NCBI RefSeq assembly: GCF_004138485.1 | Contig: NZ_RYEV01000012.1 | Span: 62,001-126,000, forward strand | Origin: Peristeroidobacter soli | Lineage (GTDB): Bacteria; Pseudomonadota; Gammaproteobacteria; Steroidobacterales; Steroidobacteraceae | Reading direction: 5' to 3' | DNA: 64,000 bases | Shown here: positions 27,034 through 37,686 of the stretch, one piece after another | Layout of the letters: each line of letters starts with the position of its first letter | Position numbering within the stretch: the first letter of the stretch is position 1 | Notes under the pieces: model-generated | Databases searched by the model: none | Seen by the model: the letters and a program-made list of their open reading frames with translations, nothing else | Told to the model about the DNA's origin: nothing | Program-made: the position numbers and the translations under genes

Positions 27034-27447
27034 TCACTTCTTGCACTGATCCGGATCCTTGCTCGCCTGTTTCAAGTAGGCGATCACATCCTTGCGATCC
27101 TGTTCCTGAGTGAACCCGGGGAAGCCCATGATCGTGCCCGGCAGCGCCTGGTACGGCGCGGCCAGGAATTCGTCCAGGGTCTTCTCGTCCCAGACCAGGC
27201 CCGATGAGCGCATGGCTTCGGAATACGGGAAGCCGGGCACGGTGCCGGCCTTGCGACCGAACAGGCCACAGTGCATCGGTGCGTTCTCGGTGCTGGCCGA
27301 GAGCGAGTGGCAGGCGGCGCACTCCTTGGTGTACAGCTCGCGACCGCGAGTCGGGTCGCCGCCTCCGCCGCCGGAGCTGCAGGCCGTCACGGCCAGCGAT
27401 AGAACACCCGCAAGGATCCAGGTCCCATTCAACTTCGGCGAATACAT
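27034..27447 (-). CDS. Lipoprotein class I c-type cytochrome
   Basis: A 137-residue protein with a lipobox AVTAC (Cys23), a Gly-rich linker, and one haem site CAACH at residues 43-47. The middle MHCGLFGRKAGTVPGFPYS and GTIMGFPGFTQEQDRKDVIAYLK match cytochrome c2/c550 proteins; the Met in TIMGFPG is the likely distal ligand. It should be tethered on the periplasmic face and carry electrons between membrane complexes or a periplasmic oxidoreductase. It is followed 10 bases later by an unknown cytosolic protein and is divergent from slyD. Confidence 0.9.
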   Translation of the reverse strand: MYSPKLNGTWILAGVLSLAVTACSSGGGGGDPTRGRELYTKECAACHSLSASTENAPMHCGLFGRKAGTVPGFPYSEAMRSSGLVWDEKTLDEFLAAPYQALPGTIMGFPGFTQEQDRKDVIAYLKQASKDPDQCKK

Positions 27448-27588
27448 TCAGACACCTACCGTCTCCCCCGACGGCGGCGGAGTATATCCAACCTGGCCAA
27501 GTTGTCCCGGCCGGGCAACGGTGCGGGCGTTTGCGGCCTCGTTGGTCCATAATGCCCCGTTTCGGCCAACTGCCTTTCAGGCCCTGTC

Positions 27589-28071
27589 ATGCAAATTACT
27601 CAAGACGCTGTCGCACTGATCCATTACACGCTGACCGACGATGAAGGCAAAACCATCGACAGCTCGGCCGGCGGCGAGCCGCTCGCCTACATCCATGGCA
27701 ACGGCAATCTGATCCCGGGCCTGGAGCGCGAGTTGGAAGGTAAGGGCGAAGGCGACAAGCTGGACGTGAAAATCACGCCCGCCGACGGTTACGGCGAATT
27801 CGACAAGGCCCTGATTCAGCAGGTGCCGCGTCGGGCGCTCAAGGGCGTCGGCAATCTGCACGTCGGCATGCAGTTGCATGCTCAATCGGAGCAGGGTGTG
27901 CGCGCGGTGACCATCACCCACATTCAGGGCGACATGGTGACGCTCGACGGCAACCATCCGCTCGCCGGCAAGAACCTCAACTTCCAGGTGGAAATCGTCG
28001 GCGTCCGTGCCGCGACCGAGGAAGAACTGGCACACGGCCACGTGCATGGCCCGGGCGGCCATCACCACTGA
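27589..28071 (+). CDS. slyD: FKBP-type peptidyl-prolyl cis-trans isomerase, SlyD-like
   Basis: A 160-residue cytosolic isomerase and chaperone. The N-terminal FKBP part contains IHYTLTDDEGKTIDSS and YIHGNGNLIPGLERELEG. An inserted IF domain (about 70-125) is followed by the return strand DGNHPLAGKNLNFQVEIVGV. The C-terminus HGHVHGPGGHHH is a short His-rich tail, a reduced version of the nickel-binding tail of E. coli SlyD. It is monocistronic, with a strong hairpin 8 bases after the stop. Confidence 0.93.
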   Translation: MQITQDAVALIHYTLTDDEGKTIDSSAGGEPLAYIHGNGNLIPGLERELEGKGEGDKLDVKITPADGYGEFDKALIQQVPRRALKGVGNLHVGMQLHAQSEQGVRAVTITHIQGDMVTLDGNHPLAGKNLNFQVEIVGVRAATEEELAHGHVHGPGGHHH

Positions 28072-28078
28072 TCACGAC

Positions 28079-28109
28079 CGGCGTGCGCACTATCGACGTG
28101 CGTACGCCG
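28079..28109 (+). terminator. Long hairpin after slyD
   Basis: CGGCGTGCGCAC and GTGCGTACGCCG form a 12-bp stem with one G-U wobble around a 7-base loop. No U-run follows, so it may terminate poorly or protect the 3' end. Confidence 0.4.
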
Positions 28110-28242
28110 AAGATCTTGCACAGCCGCCGGGCGCGGCCTGCCGACATTTCCTGGTCATATCCGCACCGTAGAATGGCGCCGCCTCGGTGGCACACTCCAT
28201 GCTTGCACAAGGAGTGCTCACTTTCGGTTCGAGGAAATGCCG

Positions 28243-28554
28243 ATGGAAATCACCCCTGATTCCTCACCCGCCAAGCGCACTCGCGCCAAGCCCAAAGTCT
28301 CCAAAGATGCAGTCGAAGCGAAGCCGGCCGCGGCAAAAAAACCGCGCGCTGCTCGCAAATCACCGACAGCCAAGACCGCGCAGGCGGAGATGGCCATCGT
28401 CGCCGCCACTCTCGAGCCGATGCCCGAAGATGTAGGCAGCATGATCGCCACGGCTGCTTATTACCTGGCCGCCGCGCGGAATTTCATGCCCGGCCACGAG
28501 CTGGACGACTGGCTGGAAGCCGAGCGCGTCGTTCACGCCAAGCTGTACGGCTGA
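28243..28554 (+). CDS. DUF2934 domain small basic protein
   Basis: A 103-residue protein. Of two ATGs six bases apart the second is preferred, as it lies 8 bases after an AGG core while the first is only 2 bases away. The first half is a low-complexity Lys/Ala/Pro tail resembling histone H1-like DNA-binding tails (SPAKRTRAKPK). The C-terminal 45 residues are DUF2934: IATAAYYLAAARNFMPGHELDDWLEAERVVHAKL. The domain is widespread in proteobacteria and has no established function; the basic tail suggests nucleic-acid association. Confidence 0.8.
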   Translation: MEITPDSSPAKRTRAKPKVSKDAVEAKPAAAKKPRAARKSPTAKTAQAEMAIVAATLEPMPEDVGSMIATAAYYLAAARNFMPGHELDDWLEAERVVHAKLYG

Positions 28555-28623
28555 CGTCTGCACTCATTTCATCGCGCGCGTCTTTGGGAGTAGGCTGGTC
28601 CTCCTATAAGAAGGAGGCCCGCG

Positions 28624-29052
28624 ATGCTGCGCGTAAGTTACCTGCTTGCCTTCAAGAACAAGTCCGTGTGGACCATAGGTCCCGATGAGCCGGTGCTGGC
28701 AGCCATTCAACTGATGGCCGACAAGCACATCGGCGCGCTGCCAGTGGTGCGCGACCAGGAGCTGGTCGGCATCGTGTCGGAGCGTGATTACGCCCGGAAA
28801 GTGATTCTGCTGGGCCGCTCCAGCTCCGATACCCCGGTCTGGCAGATCATGAGCTCACCGGTGACCACGGTGACCGTCGATGAGGGCGTCCACCGTTGCA
28901 TGGAACTGATGACGGAGCTGCGCATCCGCCACCTGCCGGTCGTGGAAAAAAACCGGCTGGTGGGGATGGTCTCGATCGGCGACTGCGTGAAGGCCGTGAT
29001 CGAAGAACAGCAGCAGACCATCACCCAGCTGGAGCGGTATATCGCTGGGTGA
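28624..29052 (+). CDS. Tandem CBS-domain protein
   Basis: A 142-residue protein made of two CBS motifs, residues about 15-65 (DEPVLAAIQLMADKHIGALPVV) and 80-130 (DEGVHRCMELMTELRIRHLPVV). CBS pairs bind adenine nucleotides and regulate partner enzymes or channels. A perfect AAGGAGG ribosome-binding site lies 8 bases before the ATG, suggesting abundant translation. It stands alone and is followed by an intrinsic terminator. No effector domain is attached, so its partner is unknown. Confidence 0.92.
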   Translation: MLRVSYLLAFKNKSVWTIGPDEPVLAAIQLMADKHIGALPVVRDQELVGIVSERDYARKVILLGRSSSDTPVWQIMSSPVTTVTVDEGVHRCMELMTELRIRHLPVVEKNRLVGMVSIGDCVKAVIEEQQQTITQLERYIAG

Positions 29053-29067
29053 GAACCCATCCCCTGG

Positions 29068-29104
29068 CCCCCTCCCGATTCGGGAGGGGGAACAGGATTT
29101 TTTT
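29068..29104 (+). terminator. Intrinsic terminator between the CBS gene and leuA
   Basis: Stem CCCCCTCCCG / CGGGAGGGGG (10 bp) with a 3-base loop, followed within 8 bases by seven T. It ends the CBS transcript and lies in the convergent gap with leuA. Confidence 0.85.
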
Positions 29105-29121
29105 CTTCTGGAATGTTTCGA

Positions 29122-30879
<1,758 letters not shown>

Positions 30880-30952
30880 TTACGGGACTTATTTTTTAGC
30901 GCCGATCCCGGGTCTCATTTCAGAGGGGGAGGCGAGGGTGTGATGTGTGCGT

Positions 30953-31036
30953 CTAGCGACGCAGGTGCAGGCGCGCACGCAGCAGCCCACTGCCGGGGGG
31001 CAGAGCAGACATTTGCTGGTTCGTACGCATGTGCAT
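30953..31036 (-). CDS. Candidate leucine-rich leader peptide upstream of leuA
   Basis: A 27-codon reading frame lies 134 bases before leuA. It starts MHMRTNQQM and ends SGLLRARLHLRR, with five Leu, four of them in the last ten residues. A small hairpin GCGTC-GCTA-GACGC covers the stop codon, where a stalled or released ribosome would change folding. This is the expected layout of an amino-acid attenuation leader. I found no clear U-tract terminator before leuA and no strong ribosome-binding site for the peptide, so the mechanism is unproven. Confidence 0.5.
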   Translation of the reverse strand: MHMRTNQQMSALPPGSGLLRARLHLRR

Positions 31037-31144
31037 GAATCTAGCAGGGCGCTGAAGCGAAACGCAAGGAGTTCCTGCGGCAATCCGCTACGGGGGTCAC
31101 GTACAGTAGGGGAACTGCTCCCCGGGGCCTTGGGTTGATTGGAT

Positions 31145-31693
31145 ATGGTGCAACGGACCTTAACCCTGTTGACTCTGCTGGTGGCGGCTCTGGCGGCCGC
31201 TCCGGCGGCGGGTCAGGAGGGGCCGTTCCAGATCGTCTGGGTGGTCGTGGGCGAGGCGTCGAGCGGTTCCGGCAAGGCTCCGGCGCATGCCGGACGGCAA
31301 TTGTTCATGGCTTCCGACCTGGTCTCCAAGAGCCTCGCCAATGTCAGAGTGGAACAGGTCGACGTCGAGCCCGTCGTCAATGAGCTGGCGCTCGGTCAGC
31401 GCCTGTGCGTGGCCAGGATGAATATCCGGACGTTGGGGCCGGGCAAGCAGTTGATCGGCGGCGCGCCGCTCTCGATCTCGATAAGACAGGATCACAAACA
31501 GCGCCTGGGCCTGAGCCGGAGCAAACGGGATATCTGTTTGCAACCGAGCGCGGCGGGTGAATATCCGGTGCGTCTCACAAGTATGTTACCGGCGCGTGAT
31601 GGCACCACGCGCGGCGCGCAAGTGTACTTGCGGGTAAAAGCGAACGATCAAACCAACCAGCCGTCGGCCGCCGACCTCCCTGACGCTCGTTAG
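31145..31693 (+). CDS. Secreted protein of unknown function
   Basis: A 182-residue protein with a Sec signal peptide (LTLLTLLVAALAAAPAAGQ) starting at an ATG; a TTG two codons earlier is an alternative. The mature part is beta-rich with alternating hydrophobics (FQIVWVVVGEASSG, VRVEQVDVEPVVNELALG) and two Cys (RLCVARMN and DICLQPS) that could pair in the periplasm. The region VYLRVKAND near the end suggests an Ig-like fold, but I do not recognise the family. It is divergent from leuA and its leader and is followed by two tandem hairpins. Confidence 0.6.
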   Translation: MVQRTLTLLTLLVAALAAAPAAGQEGPFQIVWVVVGEASSGSGKAPAHAGRQLFMASDLVSKSLANVRVEQVDVEPVVNELALGQRLCVARMNIRTLGPGKQLIGGAPLSISIRQDHKQRLGLSRSKRDICLQPSAAGEYPVRLTSMLPARDGTTRGAQVYLRVKANDQTNQPSAADLPDAR

Positions 31694-32011
31694 AGACATT
31701 GCCCAAGGTACACGGATGTACTTCGCCGCCACGGGCGGCGGCGGAGAGGAAAAACCACGCTTTTTCCTCGGAGCATGACCGTCGTGACAGGATGCCCGAT
31801 CGGTCATTGTCCATTAGTGCCGGGCCCAAATTTCACGCGTTCTTCACGCGTGCAATCACTTTGTCGTCACGAGCCGGCGGCAAAGTCTCCACCATGAAAA
31901 CCAGACACTCATTGCACGACTGCATCGCCGCGCCTTCGGTTGCTGAAGCCGAGCTCATGCCGCGTGCCTGGAGCCGCTCTGGACAGGTTTTACAACTGTG
32001 GAGTACGACTC
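31694..32011. other. Gene-poor stretch with tandem hairpins
   Basis: No convincing gene; longer frames here lack coding character. It contains the two hairpins at 31724-31769 and a short repeat CACGCGTTCTTCACGCGTGC near 31838. Nothing else was recognised. Confidence 0.5.
31724..31769 (+). terminator. Two tandem perfect hairpins
   Basis: The first stem is CGCCGCC-ACG-GGCGGCG (31724-31740). The second is GAGGAAAAA-CCACGC-TTTTTCCTC (31746-31769), a perfect 9-bp stem whose 3' arm supplies a T-run. Together they probably end the transcript of the gene stopping at 31693, and being symmetrical could work on both strands. Confidence 0.5.
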
Positions 32012-32179
32012 GTGAATATTCATACCAGGCTCGTTGGCGCTCTCGATGCCATTATTCTTTGTACCCTCGTGGGCGTGATGGTGGCGATGATGCTCGTGTT
32101 GCTGGGACCACCGCGCAGCAGCGACTCGCATGAGTTGCTGGGCAAGCGGGCGACGGTGACGATCGAGCAGATCGCGTAA
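32012..32179 (+). CDS. Small single-span membrane protein (candidate)
   Basis: A 55-residue frame from a GTG preceded by TGGAG about 9 bases upstream. One strong hydrophobic segment (LVGALDAIILCTLVGVMVAMMLVLLG) is followed by a short charged tail (RSSDSHELLGKRATVTIEQIA). A TTG at 31940 would extend it with poor sequence. Family unrecognised; coding status is likely but unproven. It is convergent with cysQ. Confidence 0.4.
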   Translation: MNIHTRLVGALDAIILCTLVGVMVAMMLVLLGPPRSSDSHELLGKRATVTIEQIA

Positions 32180-32186
32180 CGGAGGA

Positions 32187-32987
<801 letters not shown>

Positions 32988-32997
32988 GGCGGTTTCC

Positions 32998-34923
32998 TTA
33001 CAGGCCGGACAACTCGTCCGCCGGATACAGCATACCGGCGTCGCGCAGCCGATTCATGATCTCCTCAGCCGCGGCCTCCGGAGAAGACAGTGCGGTGCGC
33101 AGATGAATCTCGGGATGCTCCGGCGCCTCATACGGCGACGTGATGCCGGTGAAGTTTTGCAGCTCGCCGCGACGCGCCTTCTTGTACAGGCCCTTCGGGT
33201 CGCGCTTCTCGGCTTCTTCCAGCGGCGTATCGACGAACACTTCGAAGAACTCGCCCTGCTGCATCAGGTCGCGCGCCAGACGTCGTTCCGAACGGAACGG
33301 CGAGATGAACGACACGAGCACGATCAATCCCGCGTCCACCATGAGCTTGGACACTTCAGCGACGCGACGGATGTTCTCGACGCGGTCCGCATCCGTGAAG
33401 CCCAGGTCCTTGTTCAGGCCATGGCGCACGTTGTCGCCATCGAGCGTGTACGTGTGTCGACCGAGCGAATGCAGGCGTTTCTCGACCAGATTTGCGATCG
33501 TCGACTTGCCGGCACCCGACAAGCCCGTGAACCAGAGCACGCAGGCACGCTGTCCCTTCAAGCCCGCGCGCGCATGTTTGTTCACATCGAGTGCCTGCCA
33601 ATGGATGTTCTCGGCGCGACGCAGAGCGAAGCTCAGCAGGCCGGCACCGACCGTATCATTGGAGATCTTGTCGATCAGGATGAAACCGCCGGTCTCGCGA
33701 TTGTCCGTGTACGGATCGAACGCGACGGCGCGGTCCAGGCTCAGATTGCACACGCCGATTTCGTTGAGCTCCAGCTGTTTCGCGGCCAGATGCTCCAGCG
33801 TGTTGACGTTCACCTTGTATTTCGGCGTCGTGATGCTGCCGGTGACGGTGCGCGAGCCGAGTTTGATCAGATACGGGCGGCCGGGAAGCATCGCTTCCTC
33901 GTGCATCCAGATGATGGTTGCCTGAAATTGATCGGCGACCGCCGGCGGCGAGGCAGCCGCGGCGATCACGTCGCCACGACTGATATCGACTTCGTCGGTC
34001 AAGGTGAGCGTGATCGATTGTCCGGCGACGGCCTGCTCCAGATCGCCATCGTGAGTGACGATGCGAGCGACCTTGCTGGTGCGTCCCGATGGCAACGCGC
34101 GAATCGTGTCGCCCTTGCGGATCGAGCCGCTGGCGATCGTGCCGGCGAAACCGCGGAAGTCCTGATTCGGGCGATTCACCCATTGCACGGGCAGACGGAA
34201 CGGCCGCTGCTGCAAGTCGTCGTCGATCTCGACGGTCTCGAGATACTCCATGAGCGTCGGGCCCTGATACCAGTTGGTCGCGGAGCTGCGCTCGAGCATG
34301 TTGTCGCCGCGCAGGGCCGAGAGCGGTACGGGCACGATGTTCGTGAGACCGATCTGAGCCGCGAACTCGCGATACTCGGCGACGATCTTGTCGAAGGTCT
34401 GTTGCGAATAGCCGACCAGATCCATCTTGTTGATAGCCAGCACGACGTGTTTGATGCCGATCAGGGACACGATGTAGCTGTGCCGGCGTGTCTGAGTCAG
34501 CACGCCCTTGCGGGCGTCGATCAGGATCACCGCGACATCGGCGGTCGACGCGCCGGTGACCATGTTGCGCGTGTACTGTTCGTGGCCCGGCGTATCCGCG
34601 ACGATGAATTTGCGTCGATCGGTCGAGAAGAAACGGTACGCGACGTCGATGGTGATGCCTTGCTCGCGCTCGGCGGCCAGGCCATCGACCAGCAATGCGA
34701 AATCCAGCTCGCCGCCCTGCGTGCCGACCTTCTTGGAATCGGCTTCAAGCACAGTGAGCTGATCCTCGAAGATCATCTTGGATTCGTACAGCAGCCGGCC
34801 GATCAGGGTCGACTTGCCGTCATCGACGCTGCCGCAGGTGATGAACCGCAGCAGGCTCTTGTGCTCGTGGGACTTCAGGTAGGCCTGAATATCGGTCGCG
34901 ATGAGATCTGATTTATGAGCCAT
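32998..34923 (-). CDS. cysNC: Bifunctional sulfate adenylyltransferase subunit 1 / adenylylsulfate kinase
   Basis: A 641-residue fusion. The N-terminal CysN GTPase (1 to about 440) has G1 GSVDDGKST at 31-39, DTPGHEQY as G3 and NKMD as G4. With CysD it makes APS from sulfate and ATP. The C-terminal CysC kinase (about 445-641) has P-loop GLSGAGKST and phosphorylates APS to PAPS. The fusion (NodQ/CysNC type) is common in some proteobacteria. The gene follows cysD after 71 bases that carry a 7-bp tandem repeat, and it abuts cysQ. Cytosolic. Confidence 0.96.
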   Translation of the reverse strand: MAHKSDLIATDIQAYLKSHEHKSLLRFITCGSVDDGKSTLIGRLLYESKMIFEDQLTVLEADSKKVGTQGGELDFALLVDGLAAEREQGITIDVAYRFFSTDRRKFIVADTPGHEQYTRNMVTGASTADVAVILIDARKGVLTQTRRHSYIVSLIGIKHVVLAINKMDLVGYSQQTFDKIVAEYREFAAQIGLTNIVPVPLSALRGDNMLERSSATNWYQGPTLMEYLETVEIDDDLQQRPFRLPVQWVNRPNQDFRGFAGTIASGSIRKGDTIRALPSGRTSKVARIVTHDGDLEQAVAGQSITLTLTDEVDISRGDVIAAAASPPAVADQFQATIIWMHEEAMLPGRPYLIKLGSRTVTGSITTPKYKVNVNTLEHLAAKQLELNEIGVCNLSLDRAVAFDPYTDNRETGGFILIDKISNDTVGAGLLSFALRRAENIHWQALDVNKHARAGLKGQRACVLWFTGLSGAGKSTIANLVEKRLHSLGRHTYTLDGDNVRHGLNKDLGFTDADRVENIRRVAEVSKLMVDAGLIVLVSFISPFRSERRLARDLMQQGEFFEVFVDTPLEEAEKRDPKGLYKKARRGELQNFTGITSPYEAPEHPEIHLRTALSSPEAAAEEIMNRLRDAGMLYPADELSGL

Positions 34924-34961
34924 GATTCAAATTACCGAGGCTGCGCTGGGCAGCTCTGACC

Positions 34962-34987
34962 AGTCAGTAGTCATTAGTCACCAGTCA
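34962..34987 (-). repeat. Four 7-bp tandem repeats in the cysD-cysNC gap
   Basis: On the minus strand TGACT occurs four times at exact 7-base spacing (TGACTGG, TGACTAA, TGACTAC, TGACTGG) directly after the cysD stop. It could be a binding site, an mRNA structure element or a slippage relic. Confidence 0.6.
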
Positions 34988-34994
34988 CTTCGGT

Positions 34995-35897
34995 CTAGAA
35001 ATAACCTTCCTGCTTCTTCTTCTCCATCGATGCGGCGCTGTCGTGATCGATCACGCGGCCCTGCCGTTCCGAACTGGTCGTCAACAGCATTTCCTGGATG
35101 ATCTCGGGCAGCGTGGCTGCCTCGCTCTCGATGGCGCCGGTCAACGGATAGCAGCCGAGCGTGCGGAAACGCACCGACTTCATTTCCGGCTGCTCGCCGG
35201 GACGCAGCGGCATGCGGTCGTCATCGACCATGATCAGCGTGCCGTCGCGCCGGACCACCGGGCGCCGGGCGGCGTAATACAGCGGCACGATGGGAATGTT
35301 CTCCAGATAGATGTACTGCCAGATGTCCAGCTCGGTCCAGTTGGAGAGCGGGAACACGCGCAGGCTCTCGCCCTTGTTCTTGCGCGCGTTGTACTGGTTC
35401 CACAGCTCGGGGCGCTGACGCTTCGGGTCCCAGCGATGCTGGGCCGAGCGGAACGAGAACACCCGCTCCTTGGCGCGCGACTTTTCTTCGTCGCGACGGG
35501 CGCCGCCGAAGGCTGCGTCGAAGCCGTACTTGTCCAGCGCCTGCTTCAGGCCCTGGGTCTTCATCACGTCGGTGTGCACGGCCGAGCCGTGAGTGAACGG
35601 GCCGATGCCGCGATCCAGGCCGTCCTGATTGATATGGACCAGCAGCTGCAGCCCCAGGTCCTGGGTCAGCTTGTCCCGGAACGCGATCATGTCGCGGAAC
35701 TTCCAGGTGGTGTCGACGTGAAGCAGCGGGAACGGCGGCTTGGCGGGATAGAACGCCTTCATCGCCAGGTGCAGCATCACCGCGCTGTCCTTGCCGATGG
35801 AATACAGCATCACCGGCCGCTCGCACTCGGCTACCACCTCTCGAAGGATGTGGATCGACTCGGCTTCGAGTCTTTGTAAATGGGTCAATCTGGTCAT
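34995..35897 (-). CDS. cysD: Sulfate adenylyltransferase subunit 2
   Basis: CysD is the catalytic ATP-pyrophosphatase-type subunit that adenylates sulfate, driven by GTP hydrolysis on CysN. The 300-residue protein starts [17 protein letters not shown], the usual N-terminus. It has the PP-loop [13 protein letters not shown] and the diagnostic [17 protein letters not shown] and [13 protein letters not shown]. First gene of the cysD-cysNC-cysQ operon; the divergent gap to the efflux operon should contain its promoter, but I could not pick out a CysB site. Confidence 0.96.
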   Translation of the reverse strand: MTRLTHLQRLEAESIHILREVVAECERPVMLYSIGKDSAVMLHLAMKAFYPAKPPFPLLHVDTTWKFRDMIAFRDKLTQDLGLQLLVHINQDGLDRGIGPFTHGSAVHTDVMKTQGLKQALDKYGFDAAFGGARRDEEKSRAKERVFSFRSAQHRWDPKRQRPELWNQYNARKNKGESLRVFPLSNWTELDIWQYIYLENIPIVPLYYAARRPVVRRDGTLIMVDDDRMPLRPGEQPEMKSVRFRTLGCYPLTGAIESEAATLPEIIQEMLLTTSSERQGRVIDHDSAASMEKKKQEGYF

Positions 35898-36169
35898 CGA
35901 AGAATTGTGCGTTAAGCGCCTTTGACTGCATATCGCAACTGGTACGGCGACGCTGCAATCTGGTTATAAGCAGGTCACCGCTCGCGCCCCCTACCGGTCG
36001 ACGTAGCTAAAATCGCGGGCTTTTCAGATACATATGCTTACAATCTTTTAACACTACTTGGCCGGGGGCCGTGCTGAACTTCCATCCTGGCGCGGCAACT
36101 AACCAGCAGGCCAGCCCCTGGCCGGCCATTCGTATCGAAGGCTGGCCATCACGAATAAAGTCCTCCAGC

Positions 36170-37666
36170 ATGCCCAGAACGCACACACAACTGCCCATGG
36201 CGGTGCCGTCGAGAACGGCACGCGGCGCCCACGTGTTCCGGTCGCTCGTGGCCGGGGCGGTCGCCGTGGCGCTCACCGGTTGTGCCGTGGGGCCGGATTA
36301 TCGGCCGCCGCAGACAGTAACCCCCGACCAGTGGCACGAGTTGCCTGCCACCGGCGTCCGCGTCGAGTCGCCGGATGCGCCGTCGCTGGCGGCCTGGTGG
36401 ACCACGCTCAACGACCCGCAGCTGAATGAGTTGATCGAGCGCGCGCTTGCCGACAACAAATCGGTGAAGCAGGCCTATGCTCGCGTCGTTCAGGCGCGTG
36501 CGCAACGGGCCATCTCGGGCGCCGGGTTCTGGCCGAACCTCAGTGGCTCGACCAGTGCCAGTCGCAGCGAGTCCGAATCGAATCTCAATGAGCGTGGCGA
36601 AGCGGTCAGCACGGTTGGCGAAAGCTACAGCGCCGGCTTGAGCGCGAGTTGGGAATTGGATCTGTTCGGCGGCCAGCGACGCTCGTATGAAGCGGCCACT
36701 GCACAGCTCGCCGCCACTGAAGCGCAGTTGCGCGACGTGTTGGTCGTTCTGCTCGGCGACGTGGCGTTGAGCTACGTTGGTGTGCGAACCGCGCAATCGC
36801 GGCTGGATTTCGCCGAACGCAATCTCGAATCACAGCGCGAGGCGCTCGATATCACGCGCTGGCGTGCCGACGCCGGTCTGACGACCGTGCTCGATGTCGA
36901 GTCGGCCAACACCAGCTACCAGCAGACGCGCTCGCAGATTCCGCTGTTGGAATCGAGCCTGGTCCAGAACATGAACCGGCTCGCGGTGCTGACTGGCCAG
37001 ACGCCCGGCGCGCTGGAGTCGGCGCTGCAAACGCGTAAACCGATTCCAGTGGCGCCCGTTGATATCGTCGCGGGTGTGCCTGCCGATGTATTGCGGCGTC
37101 GACCGGACATTCGGAGCGCCGAACGTCAGCTGGCCGCGCAGACGGCACAGGTCGGTGTCGCGACGGCCGCGCTCTATCCGAGCTTGTCGTTGAGCGGCTC
37201 GATCTCCTGGCAGTCGTTGACTGCCAGCGATCTGCTCGACGGCTCCCGCCTCGAGCGCAGCGGCGTGTCGCTGAGCCTGCCGCTGTTCAACGGCGGCGCC
37301 TTACGACAGAACATCAAGGTTCAGAACGCGCTGGTCGATCAGGCGCTCGCTTCCTACGAGTCGGTCGTGCTGGCCGCGTATGAAGAAGTGGAGAACTCGC
37401 TGGATTCCTGGAGCAGCGAGCAACGACGCCACGTCGCGCTGATCGAGGCCGTTGGCAGCGCGCGCCGCGCGGCCGAGCTGGCGCTGGTCCAATACAACTC
37501 CGGTCTGGTCGACTTCCAGACCGTGCTCACCGCCGATCGTCAGCTGCTTTCATTGGAAGATTCGCTCGCGGTCAGCGACGGTGAGATGACTTCCAATCTG
37601 ATTCGTCTGTACAAGGCGCTCGGCGGTGGCTGGTCGGTGTTCCCGACCGCGACCACCGGCAGCTGA
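36170..37666 (+). CDS. NodT/OprM-type outer-membrane efflux lipoprotein
   Basis: Outer-membrane factor of a tripartite exporter. The ATG at 36170 gives a signal peptide with lipobox ALTGC (Cys38) and mature start AVGPDYRPP, hallmark of RND-type outer-membrane lipoproteins. Two OEP repeats follow, with long coiled-coil helices, and DVLRRRPDIRSAERQLAAQTAQVGVA marks the second repeat. It lies 20 bases upstream of the membrane-fusion gene, with the ABC ATPase and permease after that, so the protein should act with a MacAB-type pump rather than an RND pump. About 498 residues. Confidence 0.9.
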   Translation: MPRTHTQLPMAVPSRTARGAHVFRSLVAGAVAVALTGCAVGPDYRPPQTVTPDQWHELPATGVRVESPDAPSLAAWWTTLNDPQLNELIERALADNKSVKQAYARVVQARAQRAISGAGFWPNLSGSTSASRSESESNLNERGEAVSTVGESYSAGLSASWELDLFGGQRRSYEAATAQLAATEAQLRDVLVVLLGDVALSYVGVRTAQSRLDFAERNLESQREALDITRWRADAGLTTVLDVESANTSYQQTRSQIPLLESSLVQNMNRLAVLTGQTPGALESALQTRKPIPVAPVDIVAGVPADVLRRRPDIRSAERQLAAQTAQVGVATAALYPSLSLSGSISWQSLTASDLLDGSRLERSGVSLSLPLFNGGALRQNIKVQNALVDQALASYESVVLAAYEEVENSLDSWSSEQRRHVALIEAVGSARRAAELALVQYNSGLVDFQTVLTADRQLLSLEDSLAVSDGEMTSNLIRLYKALGGGWSVFPTATTGS

Positions 37667-37686
37667 TCGCCATCTCAAGGGTCCGC

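Noticed and set aside
30889..31083. 64-residue Cys-rich minus-strand frame upstream of leuA
   Set aside because: Different frame from the Leu-rich leader, odd Cys composition and no start context.
31699..32133. 144-residue plus-strand frame
   Set aside because: No coding character or ribosome-binding site; it covers the tandem hairpins.
36007..36169. TACAAT at 36039 as the efflux operon promoter
   Set aside because: The -10-like box has no acceptable -35 partner.
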